Origin: an uncultured Opitutales bacterium
GTDB lineage: Bacteria > Verrucomicrobiota > Verrucomicrobiia > Opitutales > Intestinicryptomonadaceae
Length of the DNA stretch: 52,812 nucleotides
Reading direction: 5' to 3'
Assembly: GCA_900545715.1 (NCBI GenBank)
Contig: URAJ01000013.1
Span: 1 to 52,812, forward strand
The notes beneath the pieces were generated by a model that did no database searches, had not been told where the DNA came from, and saw only the letters and a list, made by a program, of their open reading frames with translations. The position numbers and the translations under genes were made by a program. Positions 1 through 8,194 of this stretch are shown in pieces (the first letter of the stretch is position 1; each line of letters opens with the position of its first letter).

Positions 1-55
1 GTCCTTGTCCAATGCGGCGTCTTTCATTAAAATCCACTGACTTTGGTGTTGACCC
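1..55. repeat. Left copy of 55-bp terminal inverted match
   Basis: Positions 1-55 are the exact reverse complement of 52758-52812; the match stops at position 56. Reading outwards, both ends of the window therefore enter the same sequence, beginning GGGTCAACACC. This is what is seen when a contig stops at two oppositely oriented copies of one repeat, for example an insertion sequence, and an exact length of 55 also equals a k-mer size commonly used by assemblers. No transposase is visible inside the window, so the identity of the repeat is unknown. Confidence 0.85.
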
Positions 56-140
56 GATTTTTAAGCATATTTTTTGTTTAAGGACAACGCAATAATTCCC
101 ATTTTTTATTCGTTCTACGTCAAAGATTGTGGAATGGTGG

Positions 141-173
141 AAAAAAAAAGAGGCAAGTCTTTCAACTTGCCTC
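141..173 (-). terminator. Intrinsic terminator, distal
   Basis: A perfect 9-bp stem (GAGGCAAGT with ACTTGCCTC) and 6-nt loop is followed on the minus strand by nine T residues. It closes the minus-strand transcript that carries tRNA-Glu and the tRNA-like element; on the plus strand only a short T run follows. Confidence 0.85.
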
Positions 174-191
174 TCTTTTACCTCAACCCTC

Positions 192-276
192 TGGAGCGAA
201 GTCGATGAATTGAACTACGCTAACGCTTGCCCTTCGGGTTTTTGCCTTTGGCAAAAATTCATTTCCCCGACTTCGC
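192..276 (-). ncRNA. tRNA-sized structured element with encoded CCA end (possible tRNA relic)
   Basis: Read on the minus strand this 85-nt segment begins GCGAAGTCG and ends CGACTTCGC followed by TCCA, so a 7-bp acceptor-like stem, a U discriminator and an encoded CCA can be drawn. A T-loop-like TTCAATT precedes the 3' arm. Further pairing is present: ATGAAT with ATTCAT, an 8-bp hairpin TTTTTGCC/GGCAAAAA with a 3-nt loop, and CCC-GAA-GGG. The middle cannot form a normal anticodon arm, so it is not a functional elongator tRNA. The 12 bases CCAGAGGGTTGA at its 3' end (183-194) are identical to those at the 3' end of the neighbouring tRNA-Glu (319-330). A decayed tRNA, a small structured RNA or an intergenic palindromic repeat are all possible. 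Confidence 0.4.
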
Positions 277-284
277 AGAGATAC

Positions 285-317
285 AAAAAAGCCCGAACTT
301 TCGTCCGAGCTTTTTTT
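285..317 (-). terminator. Terminator downstream of tRNA-Glu
   Basis: On the minus strand an 8-bp stem GCTCGGAC/GTTCGGGC, with two G-U pairs, is capped by a GAAA tetraloop and followed by six Ts. It begins about ten bases after the tRNA CCA. The plus strand also has a T run, so it may act in both directions. Confidence 0.85.
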
Positions 318-327
318 ATCAACCCTC

Positions 328-405
328 TGGCGTCCCCACGGGGATTCGAACCCCGGTTCTTGGAATGAAAATCCAATGTCCTAGACCGGGCTAGACGATA
401 GGGAC
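328..405 (-). tRNA. tRNA-Glu (anticodon TTC), CCA encoded
   Basis: The minus strand folds as a full cloverleaf. The acceptor stem is GTCCCTA with TGGGGAC, the anticodon stem TTGGA/TCCAA holds a loop with anticodon TTC, and the T arm has the GGTTCGAATCC signature. The discriminator G is followed by a genomically encoded CCA (328-330). It decodes GAA and GAG. A terminator follows immediately. The gene is divergent from the DNA ligase gene. Confidence 0.96.
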
Positions 406-615
406 TCTCCAAAGAATTTTTGAAGCGTTCACTTCATACTAAATTCATACACTTGGCAAGCCTTTTTTTGGAATATTTAAAAAAAATTGTCCACTCTGAC
501 TAAAATCTTAATTTTTTCCCTCCCCCTCCAATGCTCCACAATTAGCTTTATCATAAAAGTGCCTTTATTATTTCTTGCGAAATACCCCATATTAATAAAA
601 ATATTCACGTTTCTT

Positions 616-3165
616 ATGCCACAAGACTCCCCCAAAAATCAAATCGCTAAACTTCGTGCAGAAATTGCCGAACACGAACGCCTGTACCGTATCGAAAACG
701 CACCGGTAATCTCCGACGACGACTTCGATCTCCTCGTAAGGCAATTAAAAGAACTCGAAGCAAAATATCCACAATACGCCGATGAATCCTCCCCCTCGCG
801 CATTGTCGGAAACGATCTGTCAGGGGCATTCGTGGCTGTCGAACATCTCTCCCCAATGAAGAGCCTCGACAACGTTTTTAATTCTTCGGAACTCGAAGAA
901 TTCGATTCTCGCCTACATAAAACTCTCGGTCTCGGTGGGGATTTTATGTATTGCGTGGAGCCAAAAATCGACGGCGCCGGCATTTCCGCAGTCTATGAAG
1001 ACGGTAAACTTGCGCGCCTTTTGACAAGAGGCGACGGTACTAAGGGCGACGACATTACGCGCAATGCCTTTGTCTTAAGAAATCTACCCGCGCGGCTAAT
1101 CGGCAGAAATATTCCGTCCCTGCTTGAAATACGCGGCGAGGCTTATATGACACGCGCTGAATTCGACAGGCTTTCCGCCGCCGCAATCTCAAAAAATTCT
1201 GAACCCCAACACTCAATTTCCGACAATAACCGCAAATCGCCATACGCTAACCCCCGCAATCTCGCGGCGGGAACATTGAAGCTGCTCGATAGAAACGTCC
1301 TCGAACAAAGAAATCTTCAAGTGATTTTCTACTCCTTTGGCGCTGTGGAAGGATTTACACTCCACCGCCAGTCGGAACTTGCAGAAATATTGCGAAATTG
1401 GGGCCTGCCATCATTCTCATGGACAAGGCTTGCCCATGGACCGCATGAGGCGTTTGAGCGCATTTGCGAATTGGAGGAAGTCCGGGCGGATTTCCCATAC
1501 AACACGGACGGAGCCGTCGTCAAACTTGACGATTGCTCGCTTTATTCGCGTGCCGGCATGACTTCCCATGCGCCAAGATGGGCTGTCGCATGGAAATATC
1601 GCGCGGAAAGGGCCCAAACAAAGCTCAAATCCATAACACTGCAAGTTGGGCGCACTGGCGCGGTCACCCCCGTCGCAGAACTGGAACCGGTTTTTATATC
1701 GGGCACAACAGTATCGCGCGCAACTTTGCACAACGCCGACAACATATCAGAAAAAGACATTCGCGTCGGCGATACCGTTGTCATCGAAAAGGCGGGGGAA
1801 ATAATACCGGCAGTTCTCGAAGTCGTAAAAGAACTTCGCCCGCAGTCGGCAACGCCGTACGAATTCCCTCAAAACTGCCCGGAATGCGGCTCGCGTTTGG
1901 TAAGGTACGGCGCAATTTATAGATGCCCAAATTTGTCCTGTCCCAGCCAAGTACGCGGCAGAATTGTTCATTTTGCATCGCGCTCGTGCATGGATATTCA
2001 GGGGCTTGGCGTATCGGCAGTAGATAAAATCGTGGAAACTCTCGGAGTCAAAGATCCTGCCGACCTATATAAGCTAACGCTCGGCGACCTTCTAAAGCTC
2101 GAAAATTTCAAAGAAAAGAGTGCGGGCAACTTGTTATCGTCTATTGAGGCGTCCAAAAACCGCGAACTTTGGAGGTTGATTTTTGCGCTCGGCATACTTG
2201 AAATCGGCGAGCAATTCGCAAAGGATCTCGCGCGAAAATACGGTACGCTCGACGCGCTCATGGCGGCTCCGCTCGAAGACTTGGAAAGCAATCAAGGCTT
2301 TGGTTCGCGCTCAAAAAAGAAAGACTCGGATTCGTCAGGAGGCTCCGTCCGCGCCTTGTCTATACGCGCCTTTTTTGACGACCCAAATAACAGGGCTCTC
2401 ATTGAAAGGTTGCGCGCGGCAGGCTTAAATTTTGGCTCAAAGCCGCTTTCAAATGTAGATGCAGCCTCCCTCCCTCTTTCGGGGAAAATATTTGTATTTA
2501 CGGGGACCTTGCAAAGTATGGGAAGGTCCAAGGCGAAGGAAATTGTGGAGAGCCTCGGCGGGCGCTCGGCCTCCGATGTCTCTAAATCCACCGACTTTCT
2601 CGTTTCCGACGGCAAGATAGACGGCTCCAAGGCAGCCAAGGCCCGCGAATACGGCACGCGCGTGCTTTCGGAGAATGAATTCCTAAAAATGGTGAAAGAC
2701 GCGCGCGGAAAGCTGTCGTTTTCAGCCGATAAAAGCGGAACTTCCACCGAATCTGCCATTCCCGAAAAAAGACCTTCGGAAATATTATCTACCGTGGAAA
2801 AATCCGCCCAGACGCGGGAAAACACTGAGACTGATTCTAATACCAATGGACGCGACAATCTTCAGACCGGCAATTTTGCCGCTTCGTCTGGCGGAAAATC
2901 TTTGCCGTCGGAAAATCGTGAAGAATCCGAAGTGCGTTTTTTGGCGCATGCAGCTAAAAAATCGGAGGACGGAAAAGTTTCTGATTGCGAATCAGACAGC
3001 CAGCTTGGGTTGGCATTGCATTCCGAAAGCGGAAGGGCGGGGCAGAATGCGGACGGATTATCAGACCGCAATATTAAGGAATCTGCCGGCGAATCTACTC
3101 CAAAAAAACCGGGGAAACACAAGAATGTTCCCCCGGAGAGTGGACAAATGTCGCTTGGAATATAG
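616..3165 (+). CDS. ligA: NAD-dependent DNA ligase LigA with extended C-terminal tail
   Basis: It seals nicks between Okazaki fragments and repair patches using NAD+. The adenylation domain carries the catalytic lysine in KIDG (residue 117) and the downstream RGDGTKGDD motif. An OB fold, a four-cysteine zinc finger (CPEC...CPNLSC, about residues 415-440), helix-hairpin-helix repeats and a BRCT domain (about 618-697) follow in the usual order. About 150 residues follow the BRCT domain; they are rich in Ser, Glu, Lys and Asn and look disordered, making the protein 849 residues against roughly 670 for typical LigA. The extreme C-terminus, GQMSLGI, resembles a sliding-clamp-binding peptide. The frame stays open upstream to a TTG at 487, but that extension is hydrophobic and unrelated to LigA, so the ATG at 616 is chosen; no clear Shine-Dalgarno sequence precedes it. 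Confidence 0.97.
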   Translation: MPQDSPKNQIAKLRAEIAEHERLYRIENAPVISDDDFDLLVRQLKELEAKYPQYADESSPSRIVGNDLSGAFVAVEHLSPMKSLDNVFNSSELEEFDSRLHKTLGLGGDFMYCVEPKIDGAGISAVYEDGKLARLLTRGDGTKGDDITRNAFVLRNLPARLIGRNIPSLLEIRGEAYMTRAEFDRLSAAAISKNSEPQHSISDNNRKSPYANPRNLAAGTLKLLDRNVLEQRNLQVIFYSFGAVEGFTLHRQSELAEILRNWGLPSFSWTRLAHGPHEAFERICELEEVRADFPYNTDGAVVKLDDCSLYSRAGMTSHAPRWAVAWKYRAERAQTKLKSITLQVGRTGAVTPVAELEPVFISGTTVSRATLHNADNISEKDIRVGDTVVIEKAGEIIPAVLEVVKELRPQSATPYEFPQNCPECGSRLVRYGAIYRCPNLSCPSQVRGRIVHFASRSCMDIQGLGVSAVDKIVETLGVKDPADLYKLTLGDLLKLENFKEKSAGNLLSSIEASKNRELWRLIFALGILEIGEQFAKDLARKYGTLDALMAAPLEDLESNQGFGSRSKKKDSDSSGGSVRALSIRAFFDDPNNRALIERLRAAGLNFGSKPLSNVDAASLPLSGKIFVFTGTLQSMGRSKAKEIVESLGGRSASDVSKSTDFLVSDGKIDGSKAAKAREYGTRVLSENEFLKMVKDARGKLSFSADKSGTSTESAIPEKRPSEILSTVEKSAQTRENTETDSNTNGRDNLQTGNFAASSGGKSLPSENREESEVRFLAHAAKKSEDGKVSDCESDSQLGLALHSESGRAGQNADGLSDRNIKESAGESTPKKPGKHKNVPPESGQMSLGI

Positions 3166-3242
3166 GGCTTTTTGATACAGCTCTAATTTATTTGGTTGTT
3201 AGATGTGTAGAACTTAAGCCTTGCCGTAATTCGGTAGGTAAT

Positions 3243-3258
3243 CCGCATTTAAATGCGG
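3243..3258. repeat. 16-bp perfect palindrome at a stop codon
   Basis: CCGCATTTAAATGCGG is its own reverse complement and contains the TAA stop of the minus-strand PEP-CTERM gene. It lies between two convergent genes (ligA and the PEP-CTERM gene) and may stabilise or end both transcripts, although no T run follows. Confidence 0.5.
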
Positions 3259-4322
3259 CGCCTGTATGCGGCAAGTGCAAGAGCAATTATCCCTATTACT
3301 GCTGCGGCCTCGTAGGGTTCCGGCACGCTTACAGTCAGCATGAGATTGCTTCCGTTTACCCATTCGAGTTCGCTTGTGTAGCCGTCTTTTAGTGTCAGAT
3401 TCTTTATCTCGATGTCGTCGGAAATTATGTCGCTAAAACCTTCGCCGAGGGAGTCTGCCGATATCAGTGTATATTCTCCGGCTTCCATATTTGCGTAGTT
3501 TATAAAATCGAATACTACTTTATCGAGGTGTTGGAATTCTCCCGCAATTTCCACAAGCGGAGTGTTTTCTATTAGAGCCTGGTCGGGTATATAGACAGTC
3601 AGGGTTCCAGTGCTATCTGAATTTAAATAGCTCCCAAAGTTTATGGATTTTGCATATATTTCGAGATTGCCTCTGTTTTTTATTCCTGTATTTGCCATTT
3701 TCACAGAATCAAAATAACCGTCTTTATTTGAGGCGTCTCCTATTATTGTAGTTCCATTTTCAAATTTTGCCTCTGCGTTGATTCGAAATGAAAAAGTACT
3801 TTGTGCGGCATCAGCATCGCGCACAAAAGATACAGTGCCGTACCCTATACTATGAAAAGAGTTGGTGTGGTATAGGAATTCTTCGTCTTGGCTATCGGAC
3901 GAACCAAAAGTCACGGTAGCGGTCCTGGAGTATTTAAAAAAGGTATGTGGTTGCCCGCTTACGGAGAGCGAGTTTTTCAAAATTAGGTTTTGGGGAGATG
4001 TGTATAAGGTTGATTCCCCATTGTCATTCGTATAGTTTATGTCTCCATAGGCAAACCACTTGCTCCAATCTATTGTTTGCATCGACTGCAATGGCACACC
4101 TGTTCCGGAAATATCTATCTTATTATTTGCCCCCCATAGACCTGTGGATTCTTTGCCGTCCTTGCTAAATGTATAGTAGTTTGAGGGATTCGACATATCG
4201 TTTGTTCCGTTGGGCGCGAAGTCAGTGCCTCCTAAGAATACGTTAAAATATGTATCCTGGGCAACAGATATGCCGGCTGCGAAAATTAACGCGCAAAGCG
4301 TTTTGAATATTTTTGTTTTCAT
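3249..4322 (-). CDS. PEP-CTERM sorting domain protein
   Basis: This is an exported protein of 357 residues and unknown function. An N-terminal signal peptide (about residues 1-21, ending near SVAQ) and a C-terminal tripartite signal can be read: the VPEP motif, a hydrophobic helix of about 18 residues and the basic end YRRRI. Proteins with this tail are substrates of exosortase, which removes the tail and sends the mature protein to the cell surface or exopolysaccharide matrix. The body is rich in Gly, Asn, Ser and Thr, consistent with a beta-rich extracellular protein, but no domain is recognised. It lies downstream of the secreted hydrolase-like gene and in the same direction. No exosortase gene is in the window. 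Confidence 0.85.
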   Translation of the reverse strand: MKTKIFKTLCALIFAAGISVAQDTYFNVFLGGTDFAPNGTNDMSNPSNYYTFSKDGKESTGLWGANNKIDISGTGVPLQSMQTIDWSKWFAYGDINYTNDNGESTLYTSPQNLILKNSLSVSGQPHTFFKYSRTATVTFGSSDSQDEEFLYHTNSFHSIGYGTVSFVRDADAAQSTFSFRINAEAKFENGTTIIGDASNKDGYFDSVKMANTGIKNRGNLEIYAKSINFGSYLNSDSTGTLTVYIPDQALIENTPLVEIAGEFQHLDKVVFDFINYANMEAGEYTLISADSLGEGFSDIISDDIEIKNLTLKDGYTSELEWVNGSNLMLTVSVPEPYEAAAVIGIIALALAAYRRRI

Positions 4323-4402
4323 GATGTTTTTTATATCGTATATTTTTTATAGATATTTTTTTAATCAAGTAGTTGTCAACAGTTTTTTGTGCGGCGGCGA
4401 CA

Positions 4403-5980
4403 TTACCAAGTTATCCCCTGTGGAGAATCGTTGCGGACTTTTATTTCAACTCCCGGTGTTTTAGGTTCTTTTAGGCTTATTGTGCCAATCTTATAGCGTT
4501 TGTGGCCGTCGGAGTTTTCGAGGGGCAGTTCGTAAATGGGTGTTCCGTCGCGCTTGCCGACAGAAATGTAAACGCTGTATTCGCCAGCGGGGGTTGCAGG
4601 CGTCACAGGGCCTGCATAAAATTCGGCTCCATTGCGTTTTTCCATTTTTAGAGTAAATTCATTAAAAAATTCTGCGGGAGTCTTAAACCCTATCCTGAAT
4701 TTGCCTTTGCTTTCTACATATTTTGGCGAGCCTTTGGCGGATACAGGCAAGTCTTTGACGTTTAGCGATTCGTCCACCATGACCGCGATTATTCCACCCT
4801 TGTTGTCTTTTATTGTAAGCGCGGGGAAGCCTCCTTTGTAGCACGGCGCGACTCCCAAATTTGCCCACTTGAACTCCACGGGAAATTCTTCGCCGATTTC
4901 CATTTCGGTCGGGAATTTTATTTCGGCGGGAAATAGCCGGTATCCGAGGCGCTTATTGATTTCACCCACAAATTCGGCGTTTTCCTCTAAAAACTGCTCC
5001 GGCCACCAATGGATTGACATGTAGCTTGCATGGTATTGCTCTACTGAATCCGCGAGTTTTTTGCCGTCCCATGCGCCTCTTGCTTTTGAGAGGCCGTAGT
5101 GCTCGTGCTCCAACACTACCGGCATTTTTTCCCAGAAAAGGCCTGCCATTTTTTCGTGGTACCATGATTTCTTCTTCTCGGTTGGAACGTCAACGAGAAT
5201 GCTGTCGTCGCGCAAAGAAACTCCTTGCGAGAGTGCGTAATCGGTAGCGGGGAAGTGCGGACCGGGCGCGTTTGAGCCTGCGACGTCGTCGCTTATTACG
5301 AGTTGCGTCTTTTTAAAGTGTTTTTTGAATATGTCTATGTGTTTTTTTGCAACCGCAAGGCTCTCTTGGGCATTGAGCTTTTTGGTGAAGCCCGTATGCC
5401 CTTCGCCCCATATTCCGAAAGAGCCGATGTCAATGAAGGCGACATTCGGATTGCCGTCGTACCTTTCGGCGAGCTTGCCGACCATGCGGTCGAGATATTT
5501 TAGGAAAATTGGGTCGAGATAGTCGGGTTCCCAACATGGGCCGTCGGGTACGGGGCCTTTTCGTATGTGGAATTGAGTTCCCTTTGCGCCTTTGTCTTTT
5601 ACCCACTTGGGTGTCGCCCACGGAATCCAATGTTCCGTGCATGTTATCCTTATTGCGATTTGTTTGCCTTTGTCTATGAATCTCTGGGCGGGAGTGTCGA
5701 GCACCCCAAAGTTGAATTTGCCTTCCTCGGGTTCTATGAACACCCATGGAAGCCTCATATATACGACCGATACTCCCGGAAACCATTCGAGCGTGTCGGA
5801 GGGTTCGAGAAAATATCCGTAGTTGCCGGTTCTGCATGAATAGAAATATGCGCACCAGCCCATGTCGGGATTTATTAACGCTTTTCCGTTGTCGGTTGGA
5901 CGGTAAAATTCGTAGATTGTAGATTCCGCAAATGCTATGGACGATAAAAATATTGCCACAAGGAAATATATAACTCTCAT
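4403..5980 (-). CDS. Secreted TIM-barrel glycoside hydrolase-like protein (DUF4832-type)
   Basis: A signal peptide (residues 1-18, cleaved near AFA-ES) exports this 525-residue protein. The N-terminal 370 residues look like a (beta/alpha)8 barrel of glycoside hydrolase clan A type, opening with the INPDMGW motif seen in DUF4832/DUF4874 proteins. Candidate catalytic acids are the glutamate in GIWGEGH (about residue 190) and the one in VVLEHEHYG (about residue 289). The last 150 residues resemble beta-sandwich modules. The substrate cannot be told from sequence; beta-galactosidase-like annotations are common in this family. It lies between two PEP-CTERM genes on the same strand, suggesting a surface or matrix role. 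The start is fixed by the signal peptide. Confidence 0.7.
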   Translation of the reverse strand: MRVIYFLVAIFLSSIAFAESTIYEFYRPTDNGKALINPDMGWCAYFYSCRTGNYGYFLEPSDTLEWFPGVSVVYMRLPWVFIEPEEGKFNFGVLDTPAQRFIDKGKQIAIRITCTEHWIPWATPKWVKDKGAKGTQFHIRKGPVPDGPCWEPDYLDPIFLKYLDRMVGKLAERYDGNPNVAFIDIGSFGIWGEGHTGFTKKLNAQESLAVAKKHIDIFKKHFKKTQLVISDDVAGSNAPGPHFPATDYALSQGVSLRDDSILVDVPTEKKKSWYHEKMAGLFWEKMPVVLEHEHYGLSKARGAWDGKKLADSVEQYHASYMSIHWWPEQFLEENAEFVGEINKRLGYRLFPAEIKFPTEMEIGEEFPVEFKWANLGVAPCYKGGFPALTIKDNKGGIIAVMVDESLNVKDLPVSAKGSPKYVESKGKFRIGFKTPAEFFNEFTLKMEKRNGAEFYAGPVTPATPAGEYSVYISVGKRDGTPIYELPLENSDGHKRYKIGTISLKEPKTPGVEIKVRNDSPQGITW

Positions 5981-6341
5981 ATAAAGATATGATATATTTA
6001 CTTATAAAAGAGTCAATTTTAAATCTGGCTTTTTATGCGTATGGGATTCTCCAGATGAGTGTTTTGAGAGAATGGATTGATTTTAGCGCGAACAAAAAAA
6101 GCCCCCCATGAAGGGAGCTTTTTATTGTCTTTAAAGCAATCGCGGAAATATCTGTTGAAAAATTTCTTTCCTGAGGCGGGCTGGCAAAGTTTTTTTATTT
6201 ATGCCGTTTCAATCCATCTCGATGCTAAGCTCGAGCTAAAAAAGGCGCGAGGCAATATTTTTTTATCCCCGCCGCTTCAATCTATCGCGACAGCCGTTAG
6301 AAATGATGTTGGCAATGGTGCTTTTTATGAATTGCGGCGCA
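5981..6341. other. Spacer with a terminator and an imperfect 50-bp direct repeat
   Basis: No protein gene is supported here. Near 6094-6124 there is a terminator hairpin. Two related segments of about 50 bp, 6175-6224 and 6244-6294, share GGCAA, a run of seven Ts and GCCG-TTCAATC-ATC in the same order, so they look like a decayed tandem duplication. The 5981-6060 part is the AT-rich leader of the hydrolase-like gene below it. Confidence 0.5.
6094..6124 (-). terminator. Terminator after the second PEP-CTERM gene
   Basis: A G/C-rich hairpin (AGCTCCC with GGGGGGCT around a TTCAT loop, one mismatch) is followed on the minus strand by a run of seven Ts. The plus strand is flanked by a shorter T run, so it may be bidirectional. 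Confidence 0.7.
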
Positions 6342-7781
6342 TTATTTGCGCAGCCTTCTTTTGTATGCGGCAAGGAACAGCGCGGCCGCGCCTATAAATA
6401 GCGCAACTTCCGAGGGTTCGGGGATTGTTCCGTAAAGCGCGATATTAAGCCCGTTTGCAGTCGATAAAATTTTGTAATCTATGCCGCTTAGCTCGGCTCC
6501 GTTATAGATTAGGTCGGCCTCGTATTTTGACACGTCGCCGAATGCTTCTACGCCGGAAAGCAAGAGGGTGTATTCGTCGCCTTCAAATGTCATGTCAGAC
6601 GCGAAGTCCGACAAGTCAACTTCAAATACGTACTTTGCGTCTTCGCCGCCTATTTGATTTATGCCTGTTGCGGATTCAAGCGTTGTGTGGTTGATTATAA
6701 GTTTTATCTCGCCGCCTTCCCAGTCTATTCCGCGCACAGAGAGAGTCCCGCCGACGCCCGCGTCGTCCCTTGTGGCGACTGCAAGCGCACCGCCCTCAAG
6801 CTTGACGCGCGAAAGTTCAACGTCACCTGCTGTGGATACGGCAAGAGTCCCGTTTTTTATTATTGTCCCGACAGAATCCAAATCGTTTCTATGCCACACG
6901 CTGCTTGTCGATGTGGAAACTTGGCGGATAGTTTGGGTAGCGTTTTCTGCGCCGTCCATTATTACGGTTATCTTTGCGAGTTTTGAACTCGCGCTCCAGT
7001 CGTCCATCAATACGCCTTTGAAAGATGCGTCTGACGTATTTGTGAAAACGAGGGTCGTGCCGCCTTCAACATTGTCGCCAAAATTATTTCTTACAGTTCC
7101 TGTGCCGTCTATTCCGTTTACCAAAATTACTCCCGACTTATAATTAGCACTGGCGGAAGATTGGTTGTTTATATACCATAGGGTAGTATTTTGGTCGTTT
7201 GGATTAGTCGGCACTGCCCCGTTTAGTGTCACGCGCCCAATATCTGCCGATATTGAGTTATCGGTGGCTGAATTATAAAAATAGTCGTTGCCGTTATTGT
7301 TGAAGGAAGTAGAAAATATTGTGGAAGTTGATACGGGGGTCTCGGAATCCGCGCCGATTGATAGTTCGCCCAACGTAATTTTCGAGAATGTAGAAAGTTT
7401 GTCCTGAGTGCCTGTATATACCGTCACTTTGCCCACTTTAATTGATGTATATGAAGTGGTATTGCTTGAAGATGAGGCTTGTACATTCGTAGTTGTTTTG
7501 AAAATAATCTCTTCTATATCCGGTGTATCGCCGTCTTTTAGGTATTTTACTGCAACCTCATTGGCGGCATCGGTATTTGTGTTAGAATCGAATATAAATG
7601 TGTGGCCCTTTAACCATTCATACGAACCGCTCGAGCCCCCTTTGGGTGACCAAGAGTTTGGGTCGTCCAGAGAGTAGTATGTTTCTTTTCCTACGTAATT
7701 ATACACGTCTGCGTAAGCAACGGATGAAACGAAGATTGCTAAAATTGAGCAAATTATACTTTGAGAGAGAGGCTTTTTCAT
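6342..7781 (-). CDS. PEP-CTERM sorting domain protein, autotransporter-like body
   Basis: This 479-residue exported protein starts with a signal peptide (about 1-24, ending VAYA) and ends with IPEP, a hydrophobic helix and the basic tail YKRRLRK, the standard tripartite exosortase signal. The body has repeated short strands rich in Gly, Asn, Thr and Ser, with phrases such as IKNGTLAVSTAGDVELSRV that resemble passenger beta-helices of autotransporter-associated repeats. Such proteins are usually anchored to or released from the surface after exosortase processing. It is the second PEP-CTERM protein of the locus and shares only the sorting tail convincingly with the first. Its function is unknown. 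Confidence 0.85.
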   Translation of the reverse strand: MKKPLSQSIICSILAIFVSSVAYADVYNYVGKETYYSLDDPNSWSPKGGSSGSYEWLKGHTFIFDSNTNTDAANEVAVKYLKDGDTPDIEEIIFKTTTNVQASSSSNTTSYTSIKVGKVTVYTGTQDKLSTFSKITLGELSIGADSETPVSTSTIFSTSFNNNGNDYFYNSATDNSISADIGRVTLNGAVPTNPNDQNTTLWYINNQSSASANYKSGVILVNGIDGTGTVRNNFGDNVEGGTTLVFTNTSDASFKGVLMDDWSASSKLAKITVIMDGAENATQTIRQVSTSTSSVWHRNDLDSVGTIIKNGTLAVSTAGDVELSRVKLEGGALAVATRDDAGVGGTLSVRGIDWEGGEIKLIINHTTLESATGINQIGGEDAKYVFEVDLSDFASDMTFEGDEYTLLLSGVEAFGDVSKYEADLIYNGAELSGIDYKILSTANGLNIALYGTIPEPSEVALFIGAAALFLAAYKRRLRK

Positions 7782-8194
7782 CTGCAGATATAAATAAAAG
7801 TTTTAGATTTAATATGTTTATAATGAGGTGATGAAAATGTCAAGTTTATATGTATGTTTATATTATAATATTTCAGAAAAATAAAATGAGACAAATTGTG
7901 AAAAATCTATTCTAACGGACAAAAACATGGTTTGCGCGCCAAAGTAGAATGAGCTAAAATCCTATACTTTGGCGAAAAATGTCGGCGCGCAATGCGACGG
8001 TTGCAATAGAGTCCGCTGCTAATTCTGCTTCCGCGGAAAGCTTCGGTAAAAAGCAAGAAAAATCTCCGCAGATAAAGAAAACATTTTCTTTAAAAATTGT
8101 CGGCTCAGATAAAATGTTTTTACATCGCCCTTAAATTTGAGGGCGACTCCCGCGAAAGAGTGCAAACCAAAGGATATTTTTACGCCTATAAAAA
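7782..8194. other. Spacer with inverted repeat, no gene seen
   Basis: This region separates the start of the PEP-CTERM gene from the end of the PfkB gene. It contains an AT-rich stretch (7800-7900), a 10-bp perfect inverted repeat CGCCAAAGTA/TACTTTGGCG with an 18-nt spacer (7937-7974), and a CGCCC/GGGCG hairpin near 8126-8146 downstream of the kinase gene but without a clear T run. No open frame here looks coding. Confidence 0.5.

Larger units (their letters stand above)
56..327. other. Left-edge spacer with terminators and structured element
   Basis: This stretch lies between the terminal repeat and tRNA-Glu. It holds no convincing protein gene. Positions 56-140 are AT-rich with no recognisable signal. 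The rest is filled by two hairpin terminators (141-173 and 285-317) and the tRNA-sized folded element between them, annotated separately. A 79-codon open frame at 129-368 runs through all of these structures and into the tRNA, so it is not a gene. Confidence 0.6.

Noticed and set aside
129..368. 79-codon open frame at the left edge
   Set aside because: It crosses two terminators, the structured element and the tRNA-Glu gene, so it cannot be a real gene.
487..615. N-terminal extension of the ligase frame from a TTG codon
   Set aside because: The extra 43 residues are hydrophobic, precede the normal LigA start and match nothing in the family; the ATG at 616 begins the recognisable domain.
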